A DNA stretch of 64,000 bases, from positions 5,570,701-5,634,700 of the forward strand of contig HG738140.1 in the NCBI GenBank assembly GCA_000499405.2, read 5' to 3'. Position numbers and translations under genes: made by a program. Shown piece after piece: positions 1 to 15,312 of the stretch. Below the pieces are notes generated by a model. The model made no database searches. It was not told the DNA's origin and saw nothing but the letters and a program-made list of their open reading frames with translations. The first letter of the stretch is position 1. Each line of letters opens with the position of its first letter. The DNA is from Onchocerca volvulus (taxonomy: Eukaryota > Nematoda > Chromadorea > Rhabditida > Onchocercidae).

Positions 1-278
1 AATATTCACATATATTTTGTAGTTGTTATCTGCAAATTCAAAAGTACGACATTTTAAAAACTGAAAATCAAGCATAACATCGCATTTCTTAACCTTTTTT
101 GCAGTTTCACTTTTTCTTACTTCATTACATTATTACGATTCCCTTCATATAAATCTTTTAATATGTAAATAAAACACATCAATTTTTGTTAATCAGTTAG
201 TGCAACAATTTATAGAATATTATCTATTTTTATTAATCTTATTATTAGCAGTTTCAAAAAATGATTAAAAAATAATAC

Positions 279-3200
279 TTGGAAGGCGTATTCCTCGTTT
301 TTGATTTCTAAATCAAAGCCAATTCCTTTTTCGAGGATCATTTTTCCTTCACGTTCTTCATTACCCCATTCCCCAGCAATCAACGAATTACGAACGATCG
401 CCTAAAAAAGAATTTATACGAAATTTATGCCATTCTATTTCTTACATATTTGAGCATGGTATACCGAAATGAAGCGTGAAGGTCAAATCAAAAAAAAAAA
501 AAAAAACATATTCTTCACTGTTCAACTCTAATTTTATATTTTCTTCCAGTTTCCAACGCTTTCAAAATTTATGAAAGTGTACAAATAATTAAGACTAAAT
601 ATTTTATCACTAGGAAAGAAAATTCTATTAAAAATAATCCCAGGTACAACTTCAGCCATCATTTTGTTTATATATTTCAATAAAAGAAAAGAAAAATTCT
701 CATTACTGCACCATTTTATTTTGCAAAAATATAAACTTCAACATATATTAGCATAACTATTTCAAGTATCCCAAATGGTGCTTAAGAATAAAAAAGAAAT
801 GAACAATTTATTTTTATTTTTATTTTTTATTTCTTTTTTCTTTTTTATTTCCAATATATAAATATACTCGCTTTCTCATCCTTCTCCATTTTTATTTCTA
901 AATTTTGCCAAAGTAATTTATCCTATCATGTGGAAATACACAAAAAAGAAAACCTTTTCATCGAATCGAGGATTAAAGTGAAGTGCAATATCACCATTTT
1001 TTTTGAGTAGATTGATGTGAAAGCGTTTTCCCTTCTTTTCTGGTGTTGCAAAGATAAGCAACGATTTGCCCGGCACTAAACCTTCGCCACTCAATCCACT
1101 TTCATATGGAACTGGCTAAAACAACAAAACTTCCAGTAAATTTATCGAAATCCCCGATTATGCCATTTTTTACAAATTTGAATTAATATAAAAAATGAGA
1201 TATAAAACTGCCATTATTTATCGATTACAAAACACACAAGAAACTTTAATTAATATTATCTCATCTGTATTGATTGAAATAAATTATAGCTTTAGAATTG
1301 GACGAGTAAACAACAACAATAGGTATATTAGCTTCTATTTCTGTAAATTCTGGACAAGAACTATTCCACAGTAACATAAGATGAGCTAATAATTCAGAAG
1401 ATTAAAAAAATATCTAACTGTTGAATTACTAAAAAATATTAAGTAACATGAAACTTTCCAATTAGAATTGTACTTTGTTTCAATCTTTATGTTCCATGAA
1501 AATACATTGAATGCAAGTTTTTTTTTTGAAATCTTTTTGAAATAAAAAAAGAAAATGAAAAGGAAGAAACGAGAAGTACTTACATAATATTTGCCTCCCC
1601 AATGGATGTACGTTACGAGCACGTCACCATCAATCGAAAAATGCGTCACTGACGAAAGCGGTACACGATGTTCATATTCTTTCACTTCCTTCTACAAAAT
1701 GAACACTTTCAGAATTTATAATTTTTGATTTAAATCTCTTTGTCAACTTAGAAAATTAAATCTATCCATTCATATATAAGTTAAAATTCATTCATTTGTT
1801 TGCAGAAGAAAGGTGCATGTTTTTGAATCTGCTCTCATAAAGATATGCTTTTCGGTGGAAACATTTCTTGGAGAAAATTTGCCGTTAAAGGTTGTGAAAT
1901 CAAAAAAAATCGATTTTTCGTTCAGAGATAAAAGAAAATGTTTTATTTATTTTCGATATCAGTCCGCACAAAAATTGATAATTACAAAAATTCAAATTCA
2001 TTTTGATGAAAAACTTCCTAAATTATTAGAAGTGACAATCTAGTACTAATTTCACATTGATAAACGATTCATTCACTTATTTGAGACCAAATGATCCGTG
2101 ATTATTTTGAAGAATTAATCCACAATTGAAATCACTGACTAACATACCAAAAAGCAAATAAAATCTTTTGATTGTGTAATGAACTTGCATTAATTTCCAA
2201 TTAATTTCCAATTAACATTGCATCATGAAATTATTCTTTCTTTGTCGCTTTTATAAATTATTCATTTTGATCTATTAAATTTTCTGACTTAATTTGAGAG
2301 ACAATTACAAATCTTACTTCATATTTTCAATACATTTTGATGAGAATATGAATGAAGCATTTTTAGAAAAAATTGAGATTTGAAAAGTAAATTCTCAAAA
2401 TTCAGTTAGTTTGAGCTAGTATTTTAAAAAAATTCAATTCCGATTTTTATGCCTTTCAATTACCTGATCAACATAAATCGTATATTTACTGTCATGCGCA
2501 CGAATTCGAATATCGATATCGTCTCCCTTCTTGTACGGATTGCTTTTTCTTTCCTCCTTGCCCCATTCACCTTTACTAAAGGTGTTGAACACAATCTATA
2601 ATTAATACTAATTAATTAGTAATTATTAATTAGTAAGTACTAGTAATTAATACTACTACCTACTAATTAATAATTTCTAGTAAAAATGTACTATCTAGAG
2701 AATGTGAATGTCAGAAAATATTTTTAGAACATATTTCTCGCAAAATTATTCGCCGAAATTACTTCACATTGTTACTCGATTCATTTTTTCTATCTCCAAA
2801 TTTTGTAAAATTTCACACTATGTACAACTTTCTAATACATAATAATTATACCGTTGTTTTATAAACGTTTCACTTCAATTCTGCAACTAAAACAGAACTT
2901 TTCAGAATTTCTACCGTTTCTATAGCATTCTACGGAATTTCTACAGTATGTTTCTCATATCCGTTCACATTCGTTACATTCCATACAATAAATATCTTCG
3001 GTATTATATTTAAACTTCTAATTTCTTTTCATCCATTAAAAAAAAAAAAAAAAAGAAAGAAATGAGAAGATACAATATAAAATCATATATCAGAGATAAT
3101 TTTCAACAAGATAACTAACCTTCCCTTCATCAAAACGTACGGATATATGCAACGGAACATCATTGCCACTAAAATCCGCTGAAGTATTGTGCAAATTTAT

Positions 3201-5355
3201 CGTAAATCTATAAAATTACTACTATTTACAATGTGAATGAGAAATTAAATTAAAGAAATATATTCTGATAACTATGAAAATTTTATTCAATTGTAAATTA
3301 TAGACAGATCTAAAAAGCATAGAAAAAAAAAACCTAAAATAAGGAAAACCTGAAAAAAAAAAACCTGACAAGGAAAACTTAGAATAAAGTTTGATTTTCT
3401 TTCTCATACTGAATTGTCTGATTCAATCTATCTATGATTAATAAAATCGCTTCATGCAATGAGAATTTTCAAATTCATTGTGGATTAAAAATTATACTGT
3501 ATATGAGATTTAAGATATAAACCAAAATGAAATGAAAAATATAAAATTTGGAAAAATTTGGTTGTTGATGGCTGAAATTCGCCTCATCAGACGTTTTATC
3601 TCTCAGATCTATTTGCTTAATTTCGATTACCAGAATAATTATCGCCTAGATATCCCATAGTTTGAGTAATTTCCAGAAATTTTTTCCGAATATCTCACTT
3701 ATGTTCATTAGAAATTCAGTAAATTAGGCCAAGAATAATGATTAACATATATTTTCTTCGTACTATACACTTTCATGGAATATGGCTTTCCTAGAATACC
3801 AGTCCTAGTAGCATTCGTATTTTTCATGCGAACTTCCTGCGTATTTAAAACAATTAAAAAGATTTTTTTTTTTTTTAAAGCAATGATGCTATTGTTGCAG
3901 AAATTTGAGGTAAAACAAAATTATATCAACAAAATACGAAAATGATGGAATACAAACCTTACAGAATCTTCTGCTGTTTTACCCTTTACCAAAAGCGTTT
4001 GTCCAGGCTCAAATGATTCCGTTAATTTACTTCGGTATGGCACCGGCTGAAAAGCGAGAATTTAAATTTCAAAAATTTGAAAATATTTTCAAAAACATTT
4101 GAATTAATTGAAAAAATTGAGTGAATTAAAACGAAATAAATAATAGGAGATAAAGGCTCTTAACTTTTTCGATTACAAAAAATCAATTAGGAAATTGAAA
4201 TTAGAGAATTCCTGAAGATTTCAGTGGAAATATACTTCTGCCTTTCATCCATTAAGCAATTTAACAAAATTACATCTTCTCAATTTCCCTTTCCATTTCT
4301 CTTCATCTCATTCCTAATTCCGTCGCAATTTTAGAGAATTCTCAAATTATTCACTAGAATTTAGTACTGGAAATGAAATGAAGCCTCGATATTGCAATAC
4401 AGTTTACAATTCAATTAAGCATTATTCTATTATCTTCTGGTGGAATACCATGTTAATGCAAGAAAATAAGATTTAAAAAAAGGAAGCAAAAAAAATTAAA
4501 TGAAAGTTTGGTGCAAAAGGCATAATTTCTCAATCATTCTGTTTCTAATGTAATCAAAAAAAAAAAAAAAAAGATGAATTTCTAATACAATCGTAACAAA
4601 CTGAATCATTTCAACAACAAATAAAATAATTAAGCTTATTAATCAGTACTTAACACTTATTGCCACAAACTGCAATCATTTTCAAAATTTATAAAAGAGG
4701 AAGTAAATCGATTTGATACTATTTTGGAATTTGAGACCAATGTACCTAACTATCCTCACCGTGTTGAATAGAAAAAAGCGATGAATAGTTATTTCATTTA
4801 AAAAAATTTTTTATTTAATTTTCTAAAATTACATACTTTTCATCTAAATTAATTAAATGATATTTGGTGATAATTATTTAGCTATGAAAATGGTTTAATG
4901 AAATTATATGGAAAAGATAATTCAAAATTAGCTTCTTAATTTTATGCTAATGCAACCTAAAGTTGTATTTCGTAGAAAATGTGCAAATACAAATCTCATT
5001 ATATCAACCTTTTGACTTTCATTATATCAATCTTTTGAACAACTTTTAGATAGAAAATCAACTAATTGGAGTTATAATAAAATCATTTAAATTTTCGAAA
5101 AATGATTGTCCCAAGATAAAATTTTAAATTGTGAATTAGTAGTTATGGTAGCCTAATTTAAAACATTTTAGAAATCTGCGATACACAGATAACGTTTTGC
5201 ATAATTAGGCAAAGATTGTAAAAATGAAACGTTTATTACTGACTGAATTAAAAGTTCAATTTTTTTTTCTTTTAAAAGTTTTTTTTTTCTCTCTCTCTCT
5301 CTCTTATAAAATAATAGATAAGACTTACGTAATTCGTTTCATATTCGTTGGTCAT
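279..5355 (-). CDS. lec-1: Tandem-repeat galectin (LEC-1-like), 3' partial
   Basis: Beta-galactoside-binding lectin with two carbohydrate-recognition domains (CRDs), normally cytosolic or secreted by a non-classical route. Coding exons in transcript order: 5329-5355, 3958-4046, 3120-3207, 2464-2595, 1584-1691, 954-1115, 279-401; all phases join. The start MTNEYETNY is followed by PVPYRS, as in worm LEC-1. CRD1 spans about residues 10-140. CRD2 starts at 149 with PVPYES and has the full HxNPR (194-198) and WGNEER (214-219) sugar-binding motifs. CRD1 has H59-I-S61-V-R63, with Ser where Asn is usual, as I recall for worm LEC-1. The last exon, roughly 35-40 residues, lies beyond the left edge. 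No signal peptide is present. A T-rich acceptor at 5391-5392, 35 nt before the ATG, could take a 5' UTR intron or a trans-spliced leader. Family identity is very secure; the symbol is by orthology with C. elegans. Confidence 0.95.
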
Positions 5356-7020
5356 TATTTCAGTTTTGCTATAGATGAGCGGCGATATAGCTAAAAAAAA
5401 ATATTTCAAATTAAAAAAAAAAAAATTCTTTTAATCCAGAAGTCGGCAGCTCAGAATTGCTTGACTTCATACGCAGAAAACAAAAAAAAAAAAAAAAAAA
5501 AATGAAATAATGGCAAAAGGATGGAAGATAAGATGTAAAAATGCTGGAAGAAAAGATTAGTATTGCAACATTCTTTATTTATTGAATATTTATTCCATAA
5601 ATATTCAGGAGATAAATTACATACAAGCTTCAATCGAACTAAAAAATACTACTCATGTTTGGCTAGAAATTGGCATAAATATTGAGAATAATTTATTGTT
5701 TTCAGTGATAAAAATACATCTATAAATTGCGGAAAAATTCTAAATAAAAAAAAAAAAACATAAAATGATAAATTCTTAAGACACAAATTTTGCTAAGAAA
5801 TAAATTCGAATATCTAAAAGCATCAAAAAGAGATGAAATGTGAAAATTTGGCAATTCAAATTTAAAAATTACCAAATTTATCTATGATGATATTTATTTC
5901 ATCATTATAATCATAGAATATTTCATATTACAATTATGATAAGTTAACGATAGTTGATCTAAGTGATTTGAACAAATTTCTTCTATTATCTATTATCCTC
6001 TTTGTATATATTTTTCCATATTTTTGATTGCAAAATGAAGATCATCAAGTTGTCTAATTATAATTTTATTAAAATAAGCAATTTCGAATGTCAATTTAAT
6101 GCTTATCTAGATTTCGTTTTATTGATATTTGTAAAATGATATTTAGATTGATAATAAAGACAAGCCAAAAAGCTATTAAATCCACAAAAGCTTTCTACTA
6201 TCATATTTCTAAATAAAATTCTCCGAATATGCAATTCAATTACTTCTCTAGAAATAGTCGAGAAATTTACACTTCCATACTATTTAAAAAAAAAAAAAAA
6301 AAAACAGACAAATAAATTCTGATTAAATATCAAACGATAAAAAGGAAAAAAAAGCAATGCAATTCGTTAACTACTCCTCTAGAAGTAGTTGACGAATTTA
6401 TACTCCCAAACTACCGTTAAAAAAAAAGAAAATAAACGATGAAAAGGAAAAAAAGCAGGTGCTTAAATCGGAAATAAAAATGTCTGAATCAATATCTGAT
6501 CTCTAGATATCGATTCAGGTATAGTTTCATTTCATGGAAGAATTTTTTAGCTCTTCAACTTCGAATGATTAAATTTTATTCAGTTATTTCTAAAAATGAT
6601 TCAAAATTAAAAAATTCTCCAGCAATCAGAAAAACTGATTTCTTTTCATAATCTGTTCATTGAAGCTCAATATTTGGTTATCTACCGGAATAAACTTATG
6701 TATATATATATTTAATTTAAATCACACAATAATATTTCTGCACTATTTTTCAGGAAGTATGAAAAAATCAAAATAAGCTTAGATTTTTATAAGTTTTTTC
6801 TAAGCTTAGAAATATTTCAAAAAGAAGTTGAAAAGTTTCCACTTTTTAATGCCATTTTTATATAATATTCTTTCACGAATTTTTGTATAATTTCGGGAAT
6901 AAAATTTATCTTCCGAATCAAAATCAAAATAAAATGAATTTCGGGTATCAAATAATAATTATAAAATAAATAAGCAACTTTTCATCGATTTCATACATAA
7001 TGAAATAAGACAGAAAGCAA

Positions 7021-7190
7021 GAGAATATTAAATTACATATTACCTTCTATAATAAGAATATTAAATTATCTACTGCTTTCTATGATAAAAATATTAAATT
7101 GCTTATTACCTTCTTTAATAAGAATATTAAATTATATATTACCATTTTCAATAAGAATATTAAATTATCTACTACCTTCTTTAATAAAAC
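7021..7190. repeat. Tandem repeat, unit about 38-40 bp, about 4-5 copies
   Basis: The core GAATATTAAATTA followed by a T/A/C segment and CCTTCTTTAATAA recurs about every 38-40 bases from 7023 to 7190. Copies have diverged in the TACATATTACC versus TATCTACTACC segment. This is non-coding satellite DNA in the galectin upstream region. Confidence 0.75.
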
Positions 7191-7491
7191 AGTTTATGGG
7201 CCTAAATTAAATTTAACAATATATAGCAAAACTTAGATGTCAACATTCTTCTCTTAAATGCGAAACTCGTTTAGCTGAGTTTCAGTTTTTCTGCTAATTT
7301 TTACAAGCCTTACAAAGACACCTTTATACCTTTATTATGCATTAATAATACGATACATACCTAAAATTAATATTTTCTTAAAATTCATTAATCATTAATT
7401 AGGGAACTATGTGAGGAATTGGAACGAACATCGTTGGAAAAGAAAATAAAGACTGCTTCAGGTTTTCAGATTCAAAGAATCAATCCGATTA

Positions 7492-7492
<1 letters not shown>

Positions 7493-7537
<45 letters not shown>

Positions 7538-7561
7538 CCAATGAATTTTTTTTTTTTTTTT
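7493..7561. repeat. Poly(A) run of about 40 followed by a poly(T) run of about 16
   Basis: A long A tract from about 7494 to 7534 is followed by a ten-base spacer and a T tract to 7561. The arms could pair as a foldback. It may be two oppositely oriented retrotransposition tails or slippage; no element body is recognisable on either side. Confidence 0.6.
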
Positions 7562-10500
7562 CATTTCAATGGAATTCTAAAAATCATGATAGGTAAATAA
7601 AATTTTTCACAACTGCATCATCAAAGCAGTACGAAAAAGGAATAACAGTGGAAGATGAAGAATAACAACAAACAAATCAGCAATTCTGACGAAATAGTGT
7701 TAAAGAACTTGTCTTGACAGCATAGAATTACAGTCAAAACAAATTTTGATCGTTGATGTTTCAGCTGATCTTCGACGAAAATACCACAGTATTGACACTA
7801 AGCTAAGCTAACTAACAACAGCATTTTATTCTTCGAATAATTGAGATTTTTTTCTCCTCTCATACAGGAAAGGGCCGTACATCTTTCTATTTGATTTATT
7901 GTACCTTTGTTTTTTTAAATAAAAAAGAAAAAAAAAGAAACTTTCACTTAGTTAAGACGAAAAAAAGAAGAAAAAAATTGTTCTTCAAAAAAAAAAAAAA
8001 GAGTCATTTGTTTTAGTTGAAGGATGTCGCAAATCCATTTCGTGATATTTAATACGAATAATCGCTTTATCCGATATGAAATAAAATTGAAGAAGTGAAA
8101 TGGAAAATTAGTTATCCTATTTCATTACACACACAATACACTCCTCCTAAACCCCATCTCATTTAACGAAATGATTACAAATTTTAAAATGCAGCCATAA
8201 CAATGAGTCATACAGTAAGTTTATGCTCCAAACTGATGACTCATTGCTGTTTATTTAACGAAGCTGTTATTCGCTAATAAAATTTTAAACGTATCATTTC
8301 AAAATGAGCATTGATTTGTTGGCAAAAGAAGATTAATTGAATTTTCATTTTCAATTGATCTATTCGTTCTTTTTTTTTTTTTTTGGAGAACTATTTTTAT
8401 TACAGAAATAGAACAAAAAAATGAACTGATCCATTTAAAAAGTGCATCTCATCAGATGGATTGTTTGCAAACTGGAACCGAAAAATGGATAAATCATCAT
8501 TCAATTATTTGAATGACTCATCATATTTCTTGAATCAAAAGTTTTATCCAATTATTTGGCTAAATAAGAATTGTAAGATATTCATAATATTCCTTTGAAT
8601 CTTATAATAGAATCGTCATAAATACTTGCTTTATTCTACTGTCTGTAGCAATTTAATCTTCACATATTTTCGTGAATTCTCGGTTTCCGCACCAAAGATC
8701 TTACTAATATCGGCGGACAATTTCCCATAAGCTCGAACTTCAAACTTCAAATCCTAAGTTTTAGTGATATTATCACTTTATTACTTTTATCAGTCCAGTT
8801 CACTATATTACTCCCATGATTCTTAATATAGTCGGGAAATAATGGCAGTAATTATTTCTATAGTATTCCTCCTCCTGAACCACTAATATCGGCTACTTTC
8901 ATAGAATATGAATAATTGTAAATCTCTCAAATATGTTATTGAATATGAATAATTTTAGTAAGTCTCTAATCTCTACTCTTTTTTTTTTTTTTTTTTTAAT
9001 AATACATTTAATTCCTAACTGAAGAAATAGACACAAAGTTTTATTTTTTTAAATGCCTAATCTAATCTCTATTTCATATTTATTTCACTCAAATTGTTTG
9101 CACTCAAAAATTGCATTTCAGATAATGCAAAATGAGTGCTAGCACTTATATGCCTATTTCTTCGGTTAGAAATTTGAAATGTACTATTGAAAAAAGTTTT
9201 GCCGCTATCGATAAAAACTATCGATATTCGTTAATTATATTTGCGAATTTCTGCGTCGATAAAAAAAGAAAGAGGAAAAGGAAAAAAAGATCGTGATGAT
9301 TTGGAGAAATAATTCGAGAAGAGAGGAAATGAGAAATTGAAATGACTGATAATTTTGAACTTCAAAAAAAGAGAAAGGACAGCTAGGCTTAAATGATGGC
9401 TGAGCAACAATCCTCCATCAACAGCATACTGATGAGGAACAGAACAAAACTGGCACTTAAAACTCCCTTCGAATGCCATTCGAAAACGATTGTTTGCCAA
9501 GAGGAGGAGGGCAGAAGTTCAGATTTTATAGGTGTAACTGCCTCTTCTTACCTGTAACCATACCTCTCACCTATAATTAAACAAAATCACGCCTCTTACC
9601 CGTAATTAAATATTTCAAAAAAAAAAAACTACCGGAAAAATGGAAGAGACATGGTCATCATATCTCTATAATCCATCTCATTTAACAATTCAATATTCAC
9701 TTTGAAGCATTTTAAATGATCCACGTTTTTCTTTTTTTTTTTTTCAGAGAAAAATTTTGATTTCTGCAGAAATAAATACAAATACAAAGAATTCTTTCAT
9801 AAAAGAAAAAAAGGAAGAAACTTTCAATAATTAGAAATTGAAACTAGTTAAAATATCGATTTTAATTAGTTCAAATTCAATACGAAATGAAAATTTTTCC
9901 AAAATTTTTACATAAAATTAAATAGCTTTCTGGCTAATATTCTAATGGAATCCTTCTATCTAATCAAGCTAAACTATGTAGAAATGTCCTTCTTTTATCT
10001 GTAAAAGCTTCAAGCAAATTTAAAATGGGCAAATAAAAAAAAAAATTTTCACTTTTTTTTCCTGAAAATTCCATTACAGTAGTGCTGCATCTCAACTATT
10101 ATTTTCGAATTATTCTGCCAATTTCAAGCAATGCAATTAAAAGTCTTAACCTGCAAATAGAAACAATGATCAATTCTTGGCCATTAAAGGTTTTGATATG
10201 GAGACCTAGCGATATATTGGTCTTGGAAAATATTCTTCAAAAAGCTTAGAAACTAACAATCTATGTATATTAAATGAAATGCAAATATTTGGCCTAGTGC
10301 AAATTTGCAGCCAAGCACAACACATTCATCTTCAATTCTATTATTAGATCAGAATATCGATACTTCCTCTTATCCTTCTAAGCTATTGATTAAAAAAAAA
10401 AAAATTCACTCCGTTTGATATCTTTCTTTTTCCTTTTCATTTTCTAAAAAAGAGATGGAATGAAAATGAACGAAAGCCTTGCAGTAAGTGTATTCAATTT

Positions 10501-13500
10501 TCAATTATACAAAATAAATGTTTTTCAAATGCAGAAAATGATTGTGTTTTAATAAAAATACAAGCAATTTCATGTTCTTTCTAACTACACGTTAAGTTTT
10601 GCTCTCCAATGACGATGTAGTTTGAAGTTTAAAATTCGAAGTGAAACATTCATTTATTCTGAGAATTTGTTTATTATTCTTTGGCAGCTGTTTTTCACTG
10701 TATCCTATTTGCTGCTGACTAATGCTATAAAGATGAACAAATAGACAGATAGATATGCTGATCAAATAATATGCGAAAATAAACCAAATTAGCTGAAGTA
10801 ATGTGTAATTATTGAATAAGTAATCTGTCACAAAGACAAAAGATCAGCAAAAGGCATCGAGGTATTTTGACTTTTCATGTTGACAAAATATAATGAGAGA
10901 GAATCTAGATGTTATCGTCATCTATCAAAGAAATGAAAATGGGCTTTTTTTGGTGAATCATTTAATCATTTTTCAAGTCATTTTTAATAATCCATTTTTT
11001 TTTTCGTCATTTTTAGCAAGTAAGCCTAGCGATGTGAAATGAAGAAACAAATGCTGAGTAGAAGTCTTCCGCTTAATCACGAAATGTTCAAACATGAGAC
11101 GAAGAATGACAAAAAAATATGAAATGAGCTGATTGCAGCCAGAAAATATACACAAAAACAAACGCTAAAGAGAAAGGAATGAAGAAGCCTTTGACGGCGG
11201 AACGAAGAAACAAAATGAATTGTTATGCCCTATCGCAGCAAAACCAGACAAGATCGATCGAACGACTGGATGTGATGTATCGCCGCCGCCGCCATCGCCG
11301 TTGCTGTTTCTTCAGTTGGAGAGTGGTCGATCGTTTCGACGGATGTGAAGTTGTTGATTGGAGTGAATGCGGGAGGTTGCTAGATTGCACGTTGCACGCT
11401 GCAATCATACACAACTATTACAATCACATACGAATACTACATACTATTATTCTTTGTTATTGCTTAGGAGTGGAATGAATGTAATGATTTGTTGAAAAAT
11501 GACAAAGAAAAGGAAGGGGTAGAAGGAGTGCGTTAACCAAACAATCGATCATAAGAAAAAAAAATGATTGACGTGTGAATTAAATAATAAGTGATATGAT
11601 ATTTTCAACTAGCGGAAGTGCGCTGTTACCGTGGCAACATGACTTAAATCGAAATTGCATGCTATTTATTGATTACGGTATTTTCTCCACTTGAACATAA
11701 CAAGAAATGCAATGCTAATGTATTCTTAAATTTAGATTATTGGGAAGACCGGAATATTTTCTGGAATTTAAAAATGATAGATTAGTCAGGAATTTTTGTT
11801 TTTTTTTGTTTTTTTTTTTTTATAGAAATATCTTGGTTCAAGCAAACTTTTAACTTTTACGCCATAATTAACATATAAATTGTGTTGTGCTATGATGTAA
11901 AGTTTGCATATACGACGATATTTCTATAATACAAAGATTTTTTTGGTTATTTCGTCATATTTATATTCCAGAAAATATTTCCCGACACAAATAGTCCTAA
12001 TTTAGAATGGACAGGCTGGATGGGCCGATTTAATTAGACTGAACTGAGTACTGTATATTGTTATTGTTTTGCTTCATATATGGATAATTTGTGATGCTGG
12101 TTGGATAATTTCTCAATAATATCTATTTTAATTGAAAAAGCGAAATTAACTGAAGAGAAAATTTTAAAAATTGTTATATAATTCTCAAATTGCAACAAAA
12201 AAAAAAATAAAATAAGTAACATGGAAACAAAAGTACTTCAAACTTTTTTTCATTATTTATGCATCGATAATTTTATGCTTCTCAGTGCTTCGAGCTGGAA
12301 AAAAAAAAGTAGATTACGGTTATTCCGCAATTAGCAGTTGTCATTAAACTCAAAATTTTGGATGTGAATGTTTTTTAATAATCCACAGTTAGTTCTTGTT
12401 AATCTAATCCTTTGCATTGCAAACTGTAGCAGAATGGGTGCTGAATAAAAGAAGCAAAAAATATGAAAAATATTTTAACTAAAGTGAAATTTAATTAAAT
12501 TGCAAAATCTTAAAATACAAATCTCATCTATATTGAGTATTTTTTTTTTATAGCTAGCTATAAGCCGGGAAAAAAGATTCAAAAATTACAAATGAAAAAT
12601 AAAAAAAGAATTTTAAAGAATTTATCTCTCCCAACTGTAAGAATGCGAATAAAATAAAATATCATAACTTTCAATAAAAAAAAGTATCCCGACACAAAGT
12701 TATTTCTTTATTCTAACCAAATATTATCAAATTTATGATATGCAGTTCAAACTTTTAACTCTCGTAATATGTTAAAGCGTTTCCTATAGCTGCAATTAGT
12801 TATCGAAGTTATCTCATCCATCATTTAAGTGATCGAAATTTTTGGAAACTTGAATTCTCGGGAATAGCGTAACCATATTCTAAGGAGCATTTTGAAGTGC
12901 AGAAAAAGAAAGATGAAAAAGTAAAGGTAAATAATCTGGAATAACTAATAGGCCATGAGCAGATGAAACTAAAATATGGACTAATAGTACAACTGCATAG
13001 ATTAGAGTTGCATTATTGATTATGCAAAAGCTGATCATATGATTGTTATCAAATAATGAATACATGAAAAATACAACAAAAAAGAAGACTTTAAGCGTGG
13101 TATTAGGGAAACAATTCTGGGATCAAATTGATTATCAATCAAAAATGTACTATTATTTCACAAGAAGTCAGTTATTTGCACCTCATTGAATTAACAAAAC
13201 TTGTCGGTTCTTGTGATATATCGATATCGAATAAATAAACATAAGAGGAATAAGTTAGCCATGCTATACTCAAAATATTTCAAACTATCTTCGGCATTAT
13301 TTTTGAATAGGGTGAATAAAATTACTAGCAACAATTGCACATCGTTATGACAATTTCAATATTGTAAACTTGAAATCTTGAGCCGAGTAGTCACTTCAAT
13401 CAAATCGAGACTGGAAATTTCTTTGCTTTCTAGGAATTACGATAGATAAACGAGATTAGAGTAAAAGGAATCATATTTCAGGAAAAATTATGTAAATTAA

Positions 13501-15312
13501 AGGAGCATTATGAATGTGTAATTCAACACAGATCGAAAATGATCTCATTAGATAATTAGGCAATTTGATGAGCTTTTATATATGTCAGCCAGTTATATAA
13601 TCATGTCCATTCATTAATGAATGATCGATTTATCTGGTGACAATAGGAAATTTTACCTATATGAAGGTAAGATGAAACAACCGAAAATATGATATTGTCT
13701 ATTTTGCATAACAAGCACAACATATCATGTCAGCGAATAATTCGATATTCAATGCGTCTATTATGAGTTTATTATAAATTCTGGAAACTTTTAAATTGTA
13801 AGTTGTTGTAGAAACCTGTTTATAAGTTATAGAGATCGATAAGATTCTGCCGAGAAACAAATATAAATGAGGGTGGGTAGACATAAATAAGTTTTGGAGA
13901 ATATATTACATACTACAAAAAGTAAAAAAGTAGCAACAAATGGAGAATGAAAACATCATAAAATATCTCAGCAAAATGTATCGAAATATCTTTGAAAACA
14001 GTGAGAAAAAAAAAGTGATTTCGTTGAAACTGAAATTTTTTAAGATATAATGAAACTGAAGAGAATCAAAAAGGCAATAAAACACTAGTAATTTCTATCG
14101 TATGCTATTTCTCAAATGTATTTTGAAAAAAAAAAAAAAAAAAAAAAGAAAAAGAAAAGAAAAGGAAGAAGGGAAAGAAAGAAGTTGCAGACTTATTTCC
14201 GGAGCATCTCTTGATTGCATTGAAATTATCACAATTTTAAAAATAAAAAACAAGAAATGAATTGTATATGGCAGAAATTATAATAAAATAACTCAAATGA
14301 GATTGGAAATTCTTGAAAAAACTCCAGAATACAAAACTGCTGCTTTAGTTGCAACTTCAAAAGTACAGAAAAAGTTCGTAGAACATGATTTAAAATATAC
14401 TTGAAAAGAATTCTTCAGACAATATCGATGATCAGAAACTTATTATATTTTTAGCATCAAGTTCGATTTTCCTCTGTTTTTCATATCCCATCTTTTTTCC
14501 GTTTCCTGAATTCTTTTTCCTAATTTCGAGGTTAAATTTTGGCAAATACATTCAACAACTCATTTTCTTAAAAATTTTGCAGCTGAGAAGTGTTTTGCTT
14601 CATCCGAAGCAATTTGTGAGCAAAATTCAATTGCATCTTCAAATGAGACGACGAGAATGAATTCTCCAAAAGCTAACTCTGTCCTCCTCCTTCCCCGTTT
14701 TTCCCCGTCCCCCCGCCCCCATCCTTCGTATCAAATTCATTCTCTTTCAAGAGCTTATCGCCTTTTTTCGAGCATAAACAGCAATGATAGCTCATTTTGA
14801 AAAGATTCAAATTTGATAAGGAGAAGATGTGAGTATGGAAGGGTAATGAAATAAAATTGGAGCTATGAGATGAATCTTCAATCGACTATTCAAAATGCAA
14901 AGAAATGCAAAAAGCTGAAAAAAAAAAAGAAAAAAAGAAAATTACATTCTTGGAATGCTTCACATATCATATTTCTTTTTTAACGTCTTAGATAAATGAT
15001 AAGAGAGACACTATGCTATGGATTGTTGAAGGGAGATTTATTTTGAAATTTTCAGCTTTTAATCAGCTATCTTCCATTAATTTTTCGCTTCCTTAATCAA
15101 TTCGTTGCTTTTTTTTTTTTGGATCTGCAATTAAAATGTTTTCCAGTTTGTTTCATCTAAATGATCCAAACAATAACTGTATCAGACAATGTTTCAGACT
15201 TACCGTAAGTTGAATAAATGGATGATTCTAAAAACTCAAAAAAAAAAACAACAGAAAAAAAAAGAGAACTGCGCGGTAAATGCGTAGAATAGTTCTATTG
15301 GAAAAGTTGGTG

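Noticed and set aside
3790..3840. Minus-strand segment reading EVRMKNTNATRTG as an extra galectin exon
   Set aside because: Its phase does not fit the flanking exons, which already join perfectly as SVR|FTINLH, and it matches no galectin position.
11179..11478. 99-codon frame rich in Arg and Cys
   Set aside because: Overlapping frames are open on both strands because of the less AT-rich composition; there is no homology or splice support. Better read as promoter or 5' UTR DNA.
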